Source: Echria macrotheca
Lineage: Eukaryota > Ascomycota > Sordariomycetes > Sordariales > Schizotheciaceae
DNA: 64,000 nucleotides
Reading direction: 5' to 3'
NCBI GenBank assembly: GCA_030411725.1
Contig: MU839835.1
Location: 620,001-684,000 of the forward strand
Below the pieces are notes generated by a model. It ran no database searches. It saw nothing but the letters and a program-made list of their open reading frames with translations, and was not told the DNA's origin. How positions within the stretch are numbered: position 1 is the first letter of the stretch; every line of letters starts with the position of its first letter. Position numbers and translations under genes: made by a program. Positions 1 through 12,430 of this stretch are shown one piece after another.

Positions 1-621
1 AAACGAAACCGTTGTTGACGCCCCGACCTCAGCTCGGGTGGATCCCTCGCCTTATCGTACCTGGATCGGAAGCTACCGATGACGAGATGCAGCCACCGAT
101 CTGAACACGTGAAGATAATTGCACTGACCAAATTTCGAGCTGGGCAAGACAGGGCTCCCAGGACCCTGAGAACATTTCAACAACCAGACACACTCTCAAG
201 TTCTCAACGAACAGGCACTTTCCCACGATCGCCACCAACACTGAGTTCAACCCAGTCCACGCAACTCCTTCCAACTGCCTACCGACCTGCTCGTTTGCGA
301 ACGGCCATCGACGAGTGGGAATAGCTGCCTGCCAGGCAAACCACACCCAGAGCTCGATTTACCCCGCCGCCGATTGATCGACCGACGAACCTCGACACGA
401 GAGCTCGACGCTGAGCCCGAGACGAAGCTGAAGCCCCGCAAGGTGCCGACCTCCCAAAGGCTGCTCGATTTTTGCACTGTGGCCGAGACGAAGCTCGTCA
501 CCGCCTTCGCTGCTCCACCCTCGGCCCCGCCACCTTCGTTGTTTCAAGCGGGCACACAGCCTTTGCGGACACTGCTTCATCGGCGAGGGCAGCGGGCGAA
601 CATTCATCGCCCGCCGCAATC
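1..621. other. Upstream region of the ICE2 gene, no gene seen
   Basis: No recognisable coding region. Short open frames exist on both strands, but they are low-complexity and resemble no family. A frame in phase with ICE2 reaches back to about 472; it lacks conserved character and is treated as 5' untranslated sequence. Confidence 0.4.
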
Positions 622-1973
622 ATGTGGCTAATCAGCGCCTTCTCGAGCGCCATCTTCCTGCTGAGCATCGTGCTCTCGATTCCCATCGCTTTCGACGTCG
701 GCGGCCGCGATGCCGGACTAGCATACTCGCTATCCCTCTTTCTCTTCTACATCTTCTACAGCACGAGCAAGCTTCTGACCCCCGAGCGGTCACGCGTCCG
801 CTGGCTCTTCACGACTCTTATCGGCTGGGCACAATGGATCGTCGTCCCCGCCCTCCTCATCTGGGCGTTGAACCGCTTCTCGGTCGATGCTGGGTCTGAT
901 TGGGTTTCCCGGACGCTTTCTCATGTCACGTCGCACCCGAAATCGAAAACCTGGTGGCAGTGGTTCTTTGGGCAAGAAGGCGTCGTCGAGACAGTCGCTC
1001 TGAGGGGCTGGGATAGTACGCTCAGCTATTCAAGCCCCGTCTTCCAACTGCTGGAAGGCTTCTGCAGTCTGTTGGTCATCCAGGCTTTCGGGAGGCTTTC
1101 GAAACGGCTTATCAATAGTGGGAGAAGCGATACTTGGTCGGTATGTGTGTTGACGGACCGACTGACGGCCTTTGGTTAACTTGTTTACAGATTGCCCTGG
1201 TCGTTTTTTCCAGCTCCATCATTTCCAGCGCCGTCTACTTTCTCTGGCGGGTGGTACGATTCCCCCAGATTGACAATCTCGATGCCACTCTGATCGGCTT
1301 TACTGTATCGTCGGTTGTTTTCCTCTGTGCCTATGGCATCGGCAGCGGACGAGGAAATGCGCTCGAGTCGTCGATGCTGTTCGCCTATATCGTCCTCTGT
1401 GTCTACCAGATTTTCACCGACTATCAACCGTCACCGGAAGCTGCTGCCGCAGCCGAGGCAGCCGCGGCCGCGCAACCCGACTTCCCACCCCTACCACCAG
1501 TCATTATGGCGTCTTATTCCACCTTGATGCACATGCTAGGCAGCCTTCCGTCGGCTGTGAGCTCCTCATTCCAGTTTCTCTATGCCGCCTTCCAGACCAT
1601 CACCCCAAGCGTCCTCATCTCGCTGACCTACCGCATCATTGTATTCTACTGCGCTACGAGGATAATACCCGCAGTGCGCGAATCCGGCGCCAGCGCTATG
1701 ATGGACGATTTGAGTTTCGATGAGGACGACGGTGCAAACCGGCTCGTTGGCTTCCTTAGCTGGTTTTCGCCCTCGATACTCATCGCCGTATATACCAGCC
1801 TGCTCTTGCAACATTTCACCGTAGCGAGCGCCGGTGACGACGCGGGGTGGACGCTACGAGCAGGCGATGCCGGCGGCAACCCTTGGCGATGGGTCAACAT
1901 TGCCGCCGTAATGCTTATATATACCTTCGAACTTCACCTTAGTAGTGATAATGACCACTACAAAATTGACTAA
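622..1973 (+). CDS. ICE2: ICE2-like ER membrane protein
   Basis: Polytopic endoplasmic reticulum protein. The yeast homologue is needed for cortical ER inheritance and ER membrane biogenesis. Two exons, 622-1140 and 1191-1973, flank a 50-nt GTATGT...ACAG intron and give 433 residues, close to the yeast length. Recognised from the family layout: an N-terminal hydrophobic segment followed by an IPIAFDVGG motif, a mid-protein EGFCSLLVIQAFGR segment, an ESSMLFAYIVLCVYQI segment, a late FYCATRIIPA motif and a C-terminal WSPSILIA-like helix. An Ala-rich acidic linker (about residues 268-283) separates the two membrane halves. The start at 622 was chosen because it immediately precedes the first membrane segment; an open frame extends further upstream but looks non-coding. 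Family assignment is from recalled similarity, not a search. Confidence 0.82.
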
Positions 1974-3357
1974 TCGCCCTTGGGGTGTAGCTAGGGTGTC
2001 GACGCGGACCGGAGGGTTCGTAGTTGGTTGCTGTCCGGCCTATGTCCGGACGGATTACCGCGTCGCCGGACGAGCGAGGGGGATTTAATGCGACAGGAGA
2101 CTGGCTCGACCATGGAATGAAAAGATCAATGGCACGGCGCAAAATAGCAAGGGATAATGAAGTGGTCCGGAGAAGGGTAACGGTTGGTAGCAGGCGGCAG
2201 AATAGGAGGAGCATCCAAGAAGAGAAGGAGACCAGGGATATGTGACTCAGTTGCCCGTCTCCTTTTTGTTATTTGGGATCCATACGTTGCCGAACTGCCT
2301 CTTGTATTATTCTGCAGGGGCATTGCACGGAACACTAGAGGATTATCTGCGGGCGAGGGGATGTAGCGAGACTATCTTCTTTTTTTCTTTCGGTTTATTT
2401 TCCTCGCCACCAGGCTGACCTTTATGGAACCTTGGCGGAAACGCACAGCGATTGGCGTTATTGGATTCAGACTGGAGTTTGAGGGGCCGGACCGGATCGG
2501 ATCAGGACGGATTATTACGGACTGGGCGGGTCAAGGGGCGGTTTGGTCTGTGTTTCTGGTTATGGCGCAATGGCATTTCTTTTGTGCATACTATCTTTCT
2601 GTGTGTTCGCTGTGTTTGGCTACTGGTCCGTATCTCGACGTGGTAGAAGCTTGTTGTCCTTGGTGACATTGGATCTTGGGAGAGTGCAGGCCTATAGGAT
2701 TAACCAATCACGAGTACAAAATCTCCCAAAATCTCCCAAAATCTTCCGGTGTAACATTGTTGTGGTTTCCACTGTTGTCTAGGACTTGTCAGAAGGCGCG
2801 ATCTCGGATATCAGACAGGTAACCCAGCAGGTCACTCAACCAGCATAATGCAAACAAACTAAGATTCAAAGCAAGAAAAAGAGCAACGGGGTAATTGAAC
2901 ATGCAGTGGATGGCTTTGCCGCTTAAATACCTATCATAACCTTCGCCCGTGCACGTGATCATACAGCTACAAACTAGAACTACATGACAGCGAGCCCCGA
3001 GTCCCGACCTCCGAGAGCCGAGATTCTTCATACCCCCATGTCATCACAGGTCATAATATGCACAGACACATATTCCCCAATTCCCCATGCCCGGCTCCCG
3101 GACCCGAGAAAGCCAACCCCGGATTTCATTCTCAGGGGTGTTTGAGTTTCCCTTAAAACCCGTCCGTTTGCCACCAACAGGGCTGAGGGGACAGACCATC
3201 CGTCCATCGCCACTTGACTCCTCCGACTCTCTCTCACCGTTCACCGTCCAGAGAATTTCCCGACGACAAGCCTCTACGAACCGCGCGCCCCACCTCCCAA
3301 CGGGACAACACACCGACGAGACGACGACAACGACAACAACTAACCTAGGGGATACCT
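1974..3357. other. Convergent intergenic region, no gene seen
   Basis: Lies between the 3' ends of ICE2 (+) and the lipase gene (-). No credible coding region. The only structure noted is a short tandem repeat at 2717-2746. Confidence 0.4.
2717..2746. repeat. Short tandem repeat, 10-bp unit, three copies
   Basis: The unit CAAAATCTCC occurs three times in a row; the last copy ends in TTC rather than TCC. It lies in the 3' flank of ICE2 and has no evident function. Confidence 0.7.
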
Positions 3358-4495
3358 TTACTCCTTCGCCACAGCAATACTAACCCCCCCGCCAAGCTCA
3401 GCAACCAACTCGGCATCCTCCCTAGCCCACTCAGCCAACTGCGCCGCAATCTCCTCATCACTCAAATCCCTCCTCTGCTTCCACGGCGTATCCGTCTCGG
3501 GCCCGCACCCGTTCAGCTGCTGGAAGTACAGCGAGTGCTGACTCATATCGAACCCGCCCGTGCCACCATTACATTTCAGATTAGCATTGCCCTGGCAGAC
3601 GGTCACATCCGATGGAGACGGGTCGGTGCTCTGCAGCCAGTACTCGGGCGACGTATGGCGGTAATTCAGAACCAAGGGAGGCAGACGGGCGATGGGGTCG
3701 TTGGCGTGCGTGACGCGGTACTCGTTACCGGGCTGGTTCGTGACGAAGTTGGCGAAGAAGGAGTTGCCCGCCCGCGGGGAGCCGAAGGTGTAGATGTCTG
3801 CCCCGGCATAGCCGGCGCGGCGGGCGTAGGCGGCGCCGATGGTCGCGACGCTGGCGCCGAGGGAGTGCCCCGTGAAGATTACGGCGTAGAACGGGTTGGC
3901 GGTCTTGGCGGTCTTGAGGCCGGCGAGGGCGGCCGAGGAGATCTCTTTCCAGGCGGTCAGGAAGCCCGTGTGCACTAGGCAGCCTAGGCAGAGGTCGAGC
4001 ACGGGCAGCTGGGGGAAGATGAAGTCTGTTATCCAGTTGCGGACTGAGACGGTGCCGCGGATGGAGACTATGATGGCGCGCTTGGCATGGTCGACGGCGA
4101 CTAGGCCGCGGATGTCGGTTAGGGGGCCTCTGGAAAGGGGGTTAGGTCTGGTGGCGATGATGAAGGAGTGTGGGGTGGGATGGGATGGGCATACGAGAAG
4201 GTAGCGACTGTCGTGGCGTTGTTCGCCGTCACGAGGGGACAGAATGTTCCTGGGCACGTCAGGGCCTGGCCTACGGCATTCTGGTTGTTGCAGGACGCTG
4301 CGGCGGCGTACTGGGCGTACAGCCGGAAGTCGTTGATCAGTGATGTGGTGACGGCGTCGTCTACAGGACGTAACGTTAGATGGCTTATATTCTCGTAGTG
4401 TCCAGTGGTCTTTGCGTACCTCTTTTCACCGCGGCGGGTGATGCCAGGGTGGACCCGGCCAACGCCGTAAGGCAGGTGAGGAGGAATCCCTTCAT
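3358..4495 (-). CDS. Secreted class-3 (alpha/beta hydrolase) lipase, feruloyl-esterase-A-like
   Basis: Extracellular serine esterase of the lipase class 3 fold, expected to hydrolyse acylglycerols or feruloyl esters. Three exons on the minus strand, 4495-4420, 4360-4195 and 4129-3358, give 337 residues. The N terminus is a signal peptide (MKGFLLTCLTALAGSTLAS) followed by a possible KR dibasic site. The catalytic triad is readable: Ser170 in GHSLG, Asp225 in HANDPIA and His279 in SQHSLYF. The segment VSIRGTVSVRNWITDF is the usual core strand and oxyanion region. Paired cysteines near residues 49-66, 128-131 and 259-267 fit a disulphide-stabilised secreted enzyme. The tail after the His is acidic and longer than usual. 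The gene shares a 2.2-kb divergent promoter with the GH3 gene. Substrate cannot be told from sequence. Confidence 0.88.
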
Positions 4496-5931
4496 GTTGT
4501 TCCGACTGGCAACGACGAGCTACCCTGGGATGTAAAAGAGCGTGTGGGCGGCGGGGTTATGGAGAGAGAAAGACTGACTCCAGCAAACATGGACCATCTT
4601 CTTAACGTCCCCATCTTATATATCCATCCGGACAGGCCCGTTGGAGTGTTTTGGTGAGAGGGCTAGTCTGTCCCCAGTCCCAGGGGTGTGAGTTCGAAGG
4701 AGCCATGTCTATCATAAGCTTGGCGAGGTGCTATCTCTTTTTCGACTGTTCTCCCGTTATATTTTCCCCGTTCTATCTCAATGAAAGGGGGGGCCAGACC
4801 CGCCGGAGACAACCCAAAGTGGATTCCCATGTTGACGAGAGAGATACTGAATCTAGAGGGAGAAAACATCCAGGCTCGGGTAACTGGACTCGGCGCATAG
4901 CTTCATACCTAGACTGGGTAGGCCTTCATATCTGCAAGGCCGGGAGAAGACTTGAGAAGGGAAAGAGACTCGTAGCCTCGCCAGTGGGTGTGCGCAACAA
5001 ATCCTGAGCGCACAGTTCCTGGCGTTGAGGTCCAAGCTGACGGAGTGCTGGGCAGACAGGTGGTGAGACGGTAGCGCCCTATCAAGCTTCAACGGTCGGG
5101 CCGCTAAGCTACTATGTGATGCTCAACTCTACTGTACTATAGGAGGAGGTACACAGAGAAGAATGATACCAAGGGCACGGGCTCTCTGCTGCTTCTAGAA
5201 GCGCGGGTAGGGTAGGAAGGAGGCTCTCCGCCAAGTCCCCCACGATCCCACAAGCCACATCCGATCTCAGGGGCAGCAAAGATGCTCGGGAGCCGGATTC
5301 TGCATCACGGCCGCGTCGAGTTACATGGCGCGCCCTGGCTCTCCATCTTCTCTGGTGGTCCGGTGGACTTGGCATGGCTCGCTTGCGATACCGTTCCCTT
5401 CTGCAGGGCGGGCGGGTTAGTGTGCTTCGAGACATTGCTTCCATGAAGGTTGTCATTGTCGTCGTCGTCGCCGCATAACGTCCATAACCACATCGAGCGC
5501 TCGACAATCTCCCCGGTCACATGCGCTGCGTCATCCCACTCCCACAGCACCAACTCCCCCGCGTTGGCCGTTCATGCGCGTCAATCTGCGAGATGCAACC
5601 CCTTTCCTGCCATCTTCTTCTGCATGCGTCGAAGCGAGTTCCTGCAGGTCCTCATCCTTTTGCTTGTCGCCGGAGACTTGGCTCGATCCAGAGCGATGGC
5701 CGGCCGCGCGATGGATTTCGCGTTTCTCCACGCGCGCCTTGATGATCCAGAGAGACACGGTTCTACTCCGTACACCCACGCTATTGAGCCTGCGCCGTGC
5801 GAATGCAATCTCGGGTTCGGCTTCGTTAAAGGCAGCGGCGCGCCCACATGGCTTTTTTTCTCTTGTGATCAATGCAACCCGATGCGATGCGCCGGGTAAT
5901 CGGACGGGACGGCAGTCGCGCCATGGTACAA

Positions 5932-5958
5932 TACCTAGCGTACCTAGCGTACCTAGCG
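5932..5958. repeat. Tandem repeat, 9-bp unit, three perfect copies
   Basis: TACCTAGCG repeated three times head to tail, then a partial TA. Intergenic; no function evident. Confidence 0.8.
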
Positions 5959-6602
5959 TAGTGTACTGTCCTCCGCACCGCACCCCGCGTTCGCTATCTA
6001 CCTACCTTCCTCACCTTCCCGACCCCTCATCAGCCCAACGGCGCGGAGCGTGACTTGCGATGAAGGTTGGATGGATGGTTCCCAAGACGGACGGGATTTG
6101 GTATCGGGTCAGAAGACCTGCTGGGCGACAAGTTCTCCGCGTCGAGGTCGGGCGCGTGTCCACGATGGCTGCGACATAGTCGCGGAAGAAGGTCAGACAG
6201 AAAGAGACAAACAAATAATCTTAGCTAGTATGTATGCTGAAATAATATTTCAGCGTCCCGAGTTTGCGGCCCTATCGGGTGGCGCTCGATGCTCTAATCT
6301 CCAAGCCGCCCGGTGGTAGCGAATCACAGCGCCGAGGTGGCACTCACTCAGAACTTGACCACCGTAACCGGGATGGCCGCCGACTTGCCAGCAAGGTCAG
6401 CAAGGTCGCTTTTTCCCAAATGAGGCTCCCCGTGGTATTCATGGATCGATCTTCTGACCTACCAGCTTGGTTACCCAGACTCACGGTGAAAGTAACGTCC
6501 CCGCCTGGGCGTCACAGCGCAGCGTTCCGGGACATGGATTCAATAAGACAAAGAAAGAAAAAAAGCAGGGAAAGGGCGGCGGGTAGGGAACATGGGGAAT
6601 CT

Positions 6603-6612
6603 TTTATATATG
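6603..6612 (+). promoter_or_regulatory. Candidate TATA box of the GH3 gene
   Basis: TTTATATATG lies about 95 bp before the GH3 start codon in otherwise GC-rich DNA, a usual distance for a fungal TATA element. Position and sequence are seen; promoter function is inferred. Confidence 0.4.
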
Positions 6613-6702
6613 TATCTTTTCCTGTTTCCAGTTTCTCCTCACAGGATCGGCTATCCGTTCCCTCTCGGAAGCTGGAGATAGACCAGCCTCTTTTTACTGG
6701 AG

Positions 6703-9461
6703 ATGGCTGCTTTTGGTGTCGGCAGCGTCTGGCTCTCGCTTGGCCTGACCCTTCTCCTTCAAGTCCCCTGCCTCGCGAACCCGGTGCAGCCTCGAGACCG
6801 CGTGCCCGACGGATACTATGCTCCCCCGTACTATCCCGCACCGCACGGGGGATGGGTTCCGTCATGGCAGCAGAGCTATGCCAAGGCCCAGAAGCTGGTG
6901 TCGCAGATGACCCTCGCCGAGAAGACCAACATCACGGGCGGTGTCGGCATGTACATGGGTATGTTATTAGACGGGAACCACTGTAAATACCTGAAATTGT
7001 GTGTCTAACCAAAGACAGGACCATGTGTGGGCAACACCGGCAGTGCGCTTCGACTCGGCTTCCCCCAGCTCTGTCTGCAGGACTCGGCCCTCGGCGTAGC
7101 CTCAACCGACCATGCCACGGCGTTTCCCGCCGGCATCACCACCGGGGCCACCTGGGACAAGCAGCTGATGTATGCCCGCGGCGTGGCTCTGGGTAAGGAA
7201 TTCAAGGGGAAGGGCGCCAATGTCTACCTCGGACCTACCGTTGGACCTATGGGTCGGAAGCCCCTCGGCGGCAGGAACTGGGAGGGCTTTGGTTCTGATC
7301 CCGTCCTCCAGGCGGTTGCGGGCGCCATGACGATCAAGGGGGTCCAGGAACAGGGTGTGATTGCCACCATCAAACACTTGATCGCGAACGAGCAGGAGAT
7401 GTACCGCATGTACAACCCGCTCAAGCCCGGGTACAGCTCCAATATTGGTATGTCTGGTCTTTTATGTCAGGTGGTTGACTAACGAAGCCAGACGACCGGA
7501 CACTTCACGAGCTGTATCTCTGGCCTTTCGCCGAGGGCATTCATGAGGGCGTCGGCGCTGTCATGAGCGCCTACAATGCCGTGAACGGCTCGGCGTGTTC
7601 CCAGAATGCGTACCTGCTGAATGGAATTCTCAAGGACGAGCTTGGATTCCAGGGTTTCGTCATGTCGGACTGGTTCTCGCACATGTCGGGAGTTCCTTCG
7701 GCCCTTGCCGGCCTGGATATGTCGATGCCCGGAGACACCATGCTTCCTCTGTCGGGCACGTCCTACTGGAAATACGAGCTGACGCGGTCGGTGCTGAACG
7801 GATCTGTACCGCTCGATAGACTCAACGACATGGCGACCAGAATCGTGGCGGCATGGTATCAGCTCGGCCAGGACCAGAACTACCCGCGTCCCAACTTTTC
7901 GGCCAACACCAAGGACAAGAATGGCCTGCTGTACCCGGCGGCCGTATTATCGCCCATTGGCCAGGTCAACTGGTTCGTCGATGTCCAGGCGGACCACTAT
8001 TTAGTGGCTCGTCAGGTTGCACAGGATGCCATCACGCTCCTCAAGAATCAGGAGAGCCTGCTTCCTGTCGCGCCCTCGAGCCATATCACCGTGTTTGGCA
8101 CCGATGCCGCCGTCAACCCCGATGGAGCCAACGCGTGCGGGAACCGGGCTTGCAATAAGGGAACGCTAGGCATAGGCTGGGGCTCTGGCGTGGCCGACTA
8201 CCCCTACTTCGACGACCCGATCACGGCAATCAGGAAGCGCAACGCCAATGTCACTTTCTACAATACCGACAGCTTCCCAAACAACCTAGCCACCCCTTCG
8301 GATGACGAGATCGCCATGGTCTTCATCAGCTCCGACTCGGGCGAGAACACGTTCACCGTCGAGGGCAACCACGGCGACAGAGACAGCAGTAAGCTAGCCG
8401 CCTGGCACAACGGGGACGAGCTGGTCAAGCGGGCGGCGGCCAAGTACAAGAACGTCGTCGTAGTCGTCCACACCGTAGGGCCCTTGATACTGGAATCGTG
8501 GATCGACCTCCCCTCGGTCAAGGCCGTGCTGTTCGCCCACCTCCCCGGCCAAGAAGCCGGCGAGTCCCTCGCGGGGATCCTCTTCGGCGACGTCTCCCCG
8601 AGCGGCCACCTGCCCTACTCCATCACCAAATCCGCCAGCGACTACCCCGACAGCATCGCCAACCTGCGCGGATACGCCCTCGGCCAGATCCAAGACACAT
8701 ACACCGAGGGTCTGTACATCGACTACCGCCACCTCAACAAGGCCAAGATCCAGCCGCGCTTCGCCTTCGGCCACGGCCTCAGCTACACCACCTTCAACTT
8801 CTCGTCCGCTTCCATAAGACTCGTCACCGAGCTATCGCCCGTCCCGCCACCGCGACCAGGCAAGGCCCCGGTCCCCTCGTACTCGACAGACATCCCGCCC
8901 GCGTCCGAAGCCTACGGCCCTACGACGGGGTTCAACTACATCTGGCGCTATCTCTACTCGTGGCTCCCCACCAGCGAGGCCGACAGCGCGCGCGCCATCG
9001 GCGCCGCCGGCAAGGACAAGTACACGTATCCGACGGGGTACAGCGAGACGCAAACTTCGGGTCCGGAATCCGGCGGCGCAGAGGGCGGGAATCCCGCGCT
9101 GTGGGACGTCGCGTATGAGATCTCGGTCACGATACGGAATTCCGGGGACAAGTTTCGCGGAAAAGCCGTCGCGCAGGCGTACGTGCAGTTTCCCGCGGGG
9201 ATCGAGTGGGATACGCCCGTGATCCAGCTGCGCGACTTTGAGAAGACGGACGTCTTGGAGGCCGGCGGCGGTGAGGAGACGGTCACGCTGAGGCTGACGA
9301 GGAAGGATCTGAGCGTGTGGGATGTCAGGGCGCAGAATTGGGTAGTCCCAAAAGTGGATGGGCGGTATACCGTCTGGATCGGTGAGGGGAGTGATCGGTT
9401 GTTTTTGGCGTGTTATACCGACACGTTGACTTGTGAGGCGGGGCTTGAGAGTCCTGTTTGA
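6703..9461 (+). CDS. Secreted GH3 beta-glucosidase
   Basis: Glycoside hydrolase family 3 enzyme that releases glucose from cellobiose and other beta-glucosides outside the cell. Three exons, 6703-6958, 7019-7447 and 7492-9461, encode 884 residues, normal for fungal secreted GH3. It opens with a hydrophobic signal peptide (about residues 8-25). The N-terminal barrel contains GPCVGNTG, LCLQDSALGV, NVYLGPTVGPMGR and KHLIANEQE. The nucleophile is Asp288 in GFVMSDW. The second alpha/beta sandwich follows (LLKNQESLLPV, GQEAGESLAGILFGDVSPSGHLPYS, FAFGHGLSYTTF), then a proline- and tyrosine-rich linker and a fibronectin-III-like C-terminal domain starting near VAYEISVTIRNSG. No truncation is seen. 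The start is supported by the signal peptide and by frame continuity across both introns. Confidence 0.95.
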
Positions 9462-10047
9462 TTCTGCTGTACAGTATATAGACAAGTAAAAAATAAGTAT
9501 AATGTAATTCCTCGACTGTGGATGATGTTGTGTGTGTTTCTCACTCGGCACACCATCTGAAATGCATTCATGTGCTCTACTACGGTCCAGGAACCGGCGG
9601 CGTTCATCCCTCGGACTGGACGTTTCGAAGAGGGTGGCGGATACGTCGTTCGAACCACCCCTTACGGCCTTTGTGAAAGCTCACTCAACCATCCCGTAGT
9701 CTGATCCGCTGGCATCCGTAGAATTCATCCCAAACACACAGCCATGGTGAGGCCACACCTCCTTCCTCACCCTCAACTCCCGTCTCTTTCAACGCGCCCC
9801 ATCCACCCTCACAACCCAACAAACAACCAGCCAGCCACTGATTAAATCCTCACAAAGGAGAAGAGAATGATATAACCCTCTAATCCATTCAATATAATTT
9901 TACACACCGTCTACACACCGTCTATGCATAACATACACATCCCACACCCCCCATATCCATATCCCCCATCCCCTCCTCTTCCACACCCCCTTCCTCCCCA
10001 TCACCAAACCAAACCACCCTCCCCACAGCCTAATACCCCCCAAAAAC
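9462..10047. other. Convergent intergenic region
   Basis: Lies between the 3' ends of the GH3 (+) and bL34m (-) genes. C-rich and low in complexity around 9900-10040; no gene seen. Confidence 0.4.
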
Positions 10048-10580
10048 CTAAGCAGCCAACCTCTTCCGCCCCTTCGCCCTCCTCCTCTTCAAAAGCTTAA
10101 CCCCATTCTTCGTCCCCGCCCGACTAAGAAACCCATGCCGTCTCTTCTGAATGAGCCGACTATGCCCCGACATGGTCGGGCGCGGTCCGCACCGGATTTG
10201 ACTCCCCCCCAAAAACGCCGGGTTCGTCGTTATCGCCGTTTTCGGGATCACATCTGCCACACTTCCCTCTGTGATTGTTGTGGATACTGAGGAAGAGGTA
10301 GAGGTCGAATTGCACGGTCTAAAGATTGTCGGTGCCGAGGGCGACGAGAAACGAGTTGTTGGTCTGAGGGTCGGGAGGATGGAAAAGGTTCTGTGTTTCC
10401 GTCGTGTAAGTATATCTGGTAGTAGGTAGGTAGGCAGGGGGAGAGGAAGGGAAGGAAAGCATACCGGGACTGTGTCTGGGCGAGGCGAGGGACGATGATG
10501 GATTGCGTGGTCGCGGTCGCGATGGGTTGGGCGAGGGCTGTCCGGAGGAGCCCGGATGCGGATGGTATCCTGAGAACCAT
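10048..10580 (-). CDS. MRPL34: Mitochondrial large-subunit ribosomal protein bL34m
   Basis: Small, very basic component of the mitochondrial 54S ribosomal subunit. Two minus-strand exons, 10580-10465 and 10390-10048, encode 152 residues. The first about 40 residues are rich in Arg, Ala, Ser and Thr without acidic residues, as expected for a mitochondrial presequence. The conserved bacterial L34 core is the final 44 residues, with RLIQKRRHGFLSRAGTKNG followed by a Lys/Arg-rich tail ending in KRLAA. A Ser/Thr-rich linker connects the two. The 74-nt intron contains a CTAC tetranucleotide run before its acceptor. Frame continuity across the intron and a conserved C terminus make the call firm; the exact start is a little less certain. 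Confidence 0.87.
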
Positions 10581-10955
10581 TGTACCGAACAATTGAGCTC
10601 TGTCTGCGTCGGGCGCAGCTGTCGGAAGCTCGGTGTTTGTATGCGCGGCGACGATGTCGTTGCGCGAGACGGGCGGATGCGATTTGGAGTTGATGCACGG
10701 TCCTTGGAGCACTTTTCAACGGGCAGCTGGCAGCACCTGTCAGGCCTTGGCAACTTGGATGGCTCGGTTCGTCGCCCATCCCCTGAGAGCTCAACCAAGT
10801 CCTGAATGGGAATTTACACACGTATATTTGATCTGATCGAAGCACTACATGCAAACGATTGCCCCCGGCGTAATTTAGTGGCCCTTGATTGATTCATCGC
10901 ATAAATTCAGTCTACGGATACAGACACAGAGCCTAGAGAACCCCACCGTCTCGGC
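10581..10955. other. Intergenic region between STE24 and bL34m
   Basis: 375 bp holding the bL34m promoter and the STE24 3' end, both on the minus strand. No separate gene seen. Confidence 0.4.
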
Positions 10956-12430
10956 TCAGAGCTCATCCCTTCCCGTGGCTGTCGCAACATCCGCCTTTTC
11001 CTTGGCCTCAACCTTCTCGGTAGGCTGCCAGTTCAGCGCCTTGAGCCTCTCCGGCAGAATCGGGTGCGAGAAGTGGTAGCTCGCAAAAGCCCAGTCTGCA
11101 TCCATGGTGCTCAGGTTCTGAATCTGGAGTTTGATCAGAGACCGAGCAAGCTCGGAGCTGTATCCCAGCCCTTGGGCAAATGCGTCGGCTTGGAACTCAA
11201 AGCGTCGGCTGAGAATGTTCATAAGCAGCTTGATGACCGTGTCCATAGGCCCCAACACATCGGAAAACAATAGGAACCCAATAATAATCGGGTGCTGGTT
11301 GGTGAAGCCAAAGTCCGAGTACAGAGAGTGGTTGTTGATGAAGACCGAGAACAGAGTGAAGATGTAAAACAGATGAACCTGAAAAATGTCAGTGTCATAG
11401 ACAAAGATAGCATGGGATACATACCTGGCTGATACCAAAGAGCTTCGTGGTGTGACCCAACTTCCAGTGGCCGAGCTCGTGCGCAAGCACGGCAACAACC
11501 TCCTGCTCCTCGCTCTTCTCAATAAGAGTGTCGTAAATGACAATGTGCTTCTTCCACGGGAGACCAAAGAAATACGCATTGCTGTGGGCGCTGCGCTTGC
11601 TGCCGTCAATCACATAGAGCTCGTGAAGAGGAAACTTGAGCTTCTTGGCGAGATCCTCCACATCGTTCTTGAGCTTGCCCTCCTCCAGCGGGGAAAGCTT
11701 GTTGAACAGCGGCAGAATGGCAATGGGATAGATGGTAATCATGAAAACTTGGAGACCAGCAGCGAACGCCCAGAGGTAGTAGAAGAATTGACTACCAGTC
11801 TTTTGGATGATGGCGAGGAATCCGGAGAGAATGGGCGGGGCAAGAACGACAGCAACGAGGTTAGACTTGATGATATCCGTGACAAAAAGCTTCGGCGTCT
11901 GCTTGTTGAAGCCGAACTTCTCCTCGAGAACGAACGTATGGTAGATGCTGGTCGGAAGCGAGAGAGCCTGGTTGATGAGCAAAAACGTGAGGATGAAGAC
12001 GATCGAATGCGAGATCTCGCCAGTAAACCGAGTCGGGGCGAATTTCAGGAGCAGATTGCCCGTCCATGACCACAGCTTGGGGAGGATGTCGAATTGGTAG
12101 AAAGCGATGTTTTGAGCGAGACCGTAGAGATTGTTGACCAGCTGGAACTTGGCCTTGGCTCGACCGTATGCCTGGCTCTTGTCGAAGACCTCCTGGGTCA
12201 CCTCGAGCTCCAGCACCTTGGGCGGCTTGGTTTTCTGCAGGACGCGATATTGGCGGAGACCGAGGAAGCCTTCAAAGACGAACTGGGCGACCGAGAACCC
12301 GATGATCAGCTTCTTCCACGGGAAGAGGGGCCGGTCGAGGATCCTCGCCAGGCGCTGCAAACATGCTGTCAGTTGGGAAAATACGGCTGGATTGGATAGA
12401 GGTACGCACCTGGAGGAATTCCTTCATCAT
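10956..12430 (-). CDS. STE24: CAAX prenyl protease 1 (zinc metalloprotease, M48)
   Basis: Multi-pass ER and inner-nuclear-membrane metalloprotease that removes the last three residues of farnesylated CAAX proteins, such as fungal a-factor-type pheromones. Three minus-strand exons are 12430-12410 (only seven codons), 12354-11425 and 11378-10956, giving 457 residues; yeast Ste24 is of similar size. The zinc site is HELGH at residues 299-303, with the third ligand Glu378 in FEFQADAFA. Family motifs LPLFNKLSPLEEG and GSKRSAHSNAYFFG lie before the active site. The tiny first exon was assigned because MMKEFLQ joins in frame to RLARILDRPLFPWK, a conserved N-terminal run. Two other prenylation genes, mevalonate kinase and the prenyltransferase alpha subunit, lie within 10 kb. 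Confidence 0.95.

Larger units (their letters stand above)
4496..6702. other. Divergent promoter region between lipase and beta-glucosidase genes
   Basis: No gene could be supported in this 2.2 kb. Several open frames of 80-160 codons occur on both strands around 5300-6050 but overlap each other and lack recognisable domains. It contains a 9-bp tandem repeat at 5932-5958 and, near 6499, a CCCCGC match to the CreA/CRE1 carbon-repressor consensus, which would suit regulation of a secreted glycosidase (inference). Confidence 0.4.

Noticed and set aside
472..621. In-frame upstream extension of ICE2
   Set aside because: The translated stretch has no family similarity, and the first membrane segment starts right after the ATG at 622.
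5305..5620. Minus-strand frame containing a Trp-rich stretch (LVLWEWDD)
   Set aside because: Looked protein-like for about 35 codons, but no start, partner exon or family could be found.
8498..9118. 206-codon plus-strand frame inside the GH3 gene
   Set aside because: Arg/Pro/His-rich shadow of the GH3 reading frame.
9620..9660. GTTCGAACCACCCC resembling a reverse tRNA T arm
   Set aside because: The bases flanking the loop are not complementary and no cloverleaf can be built.
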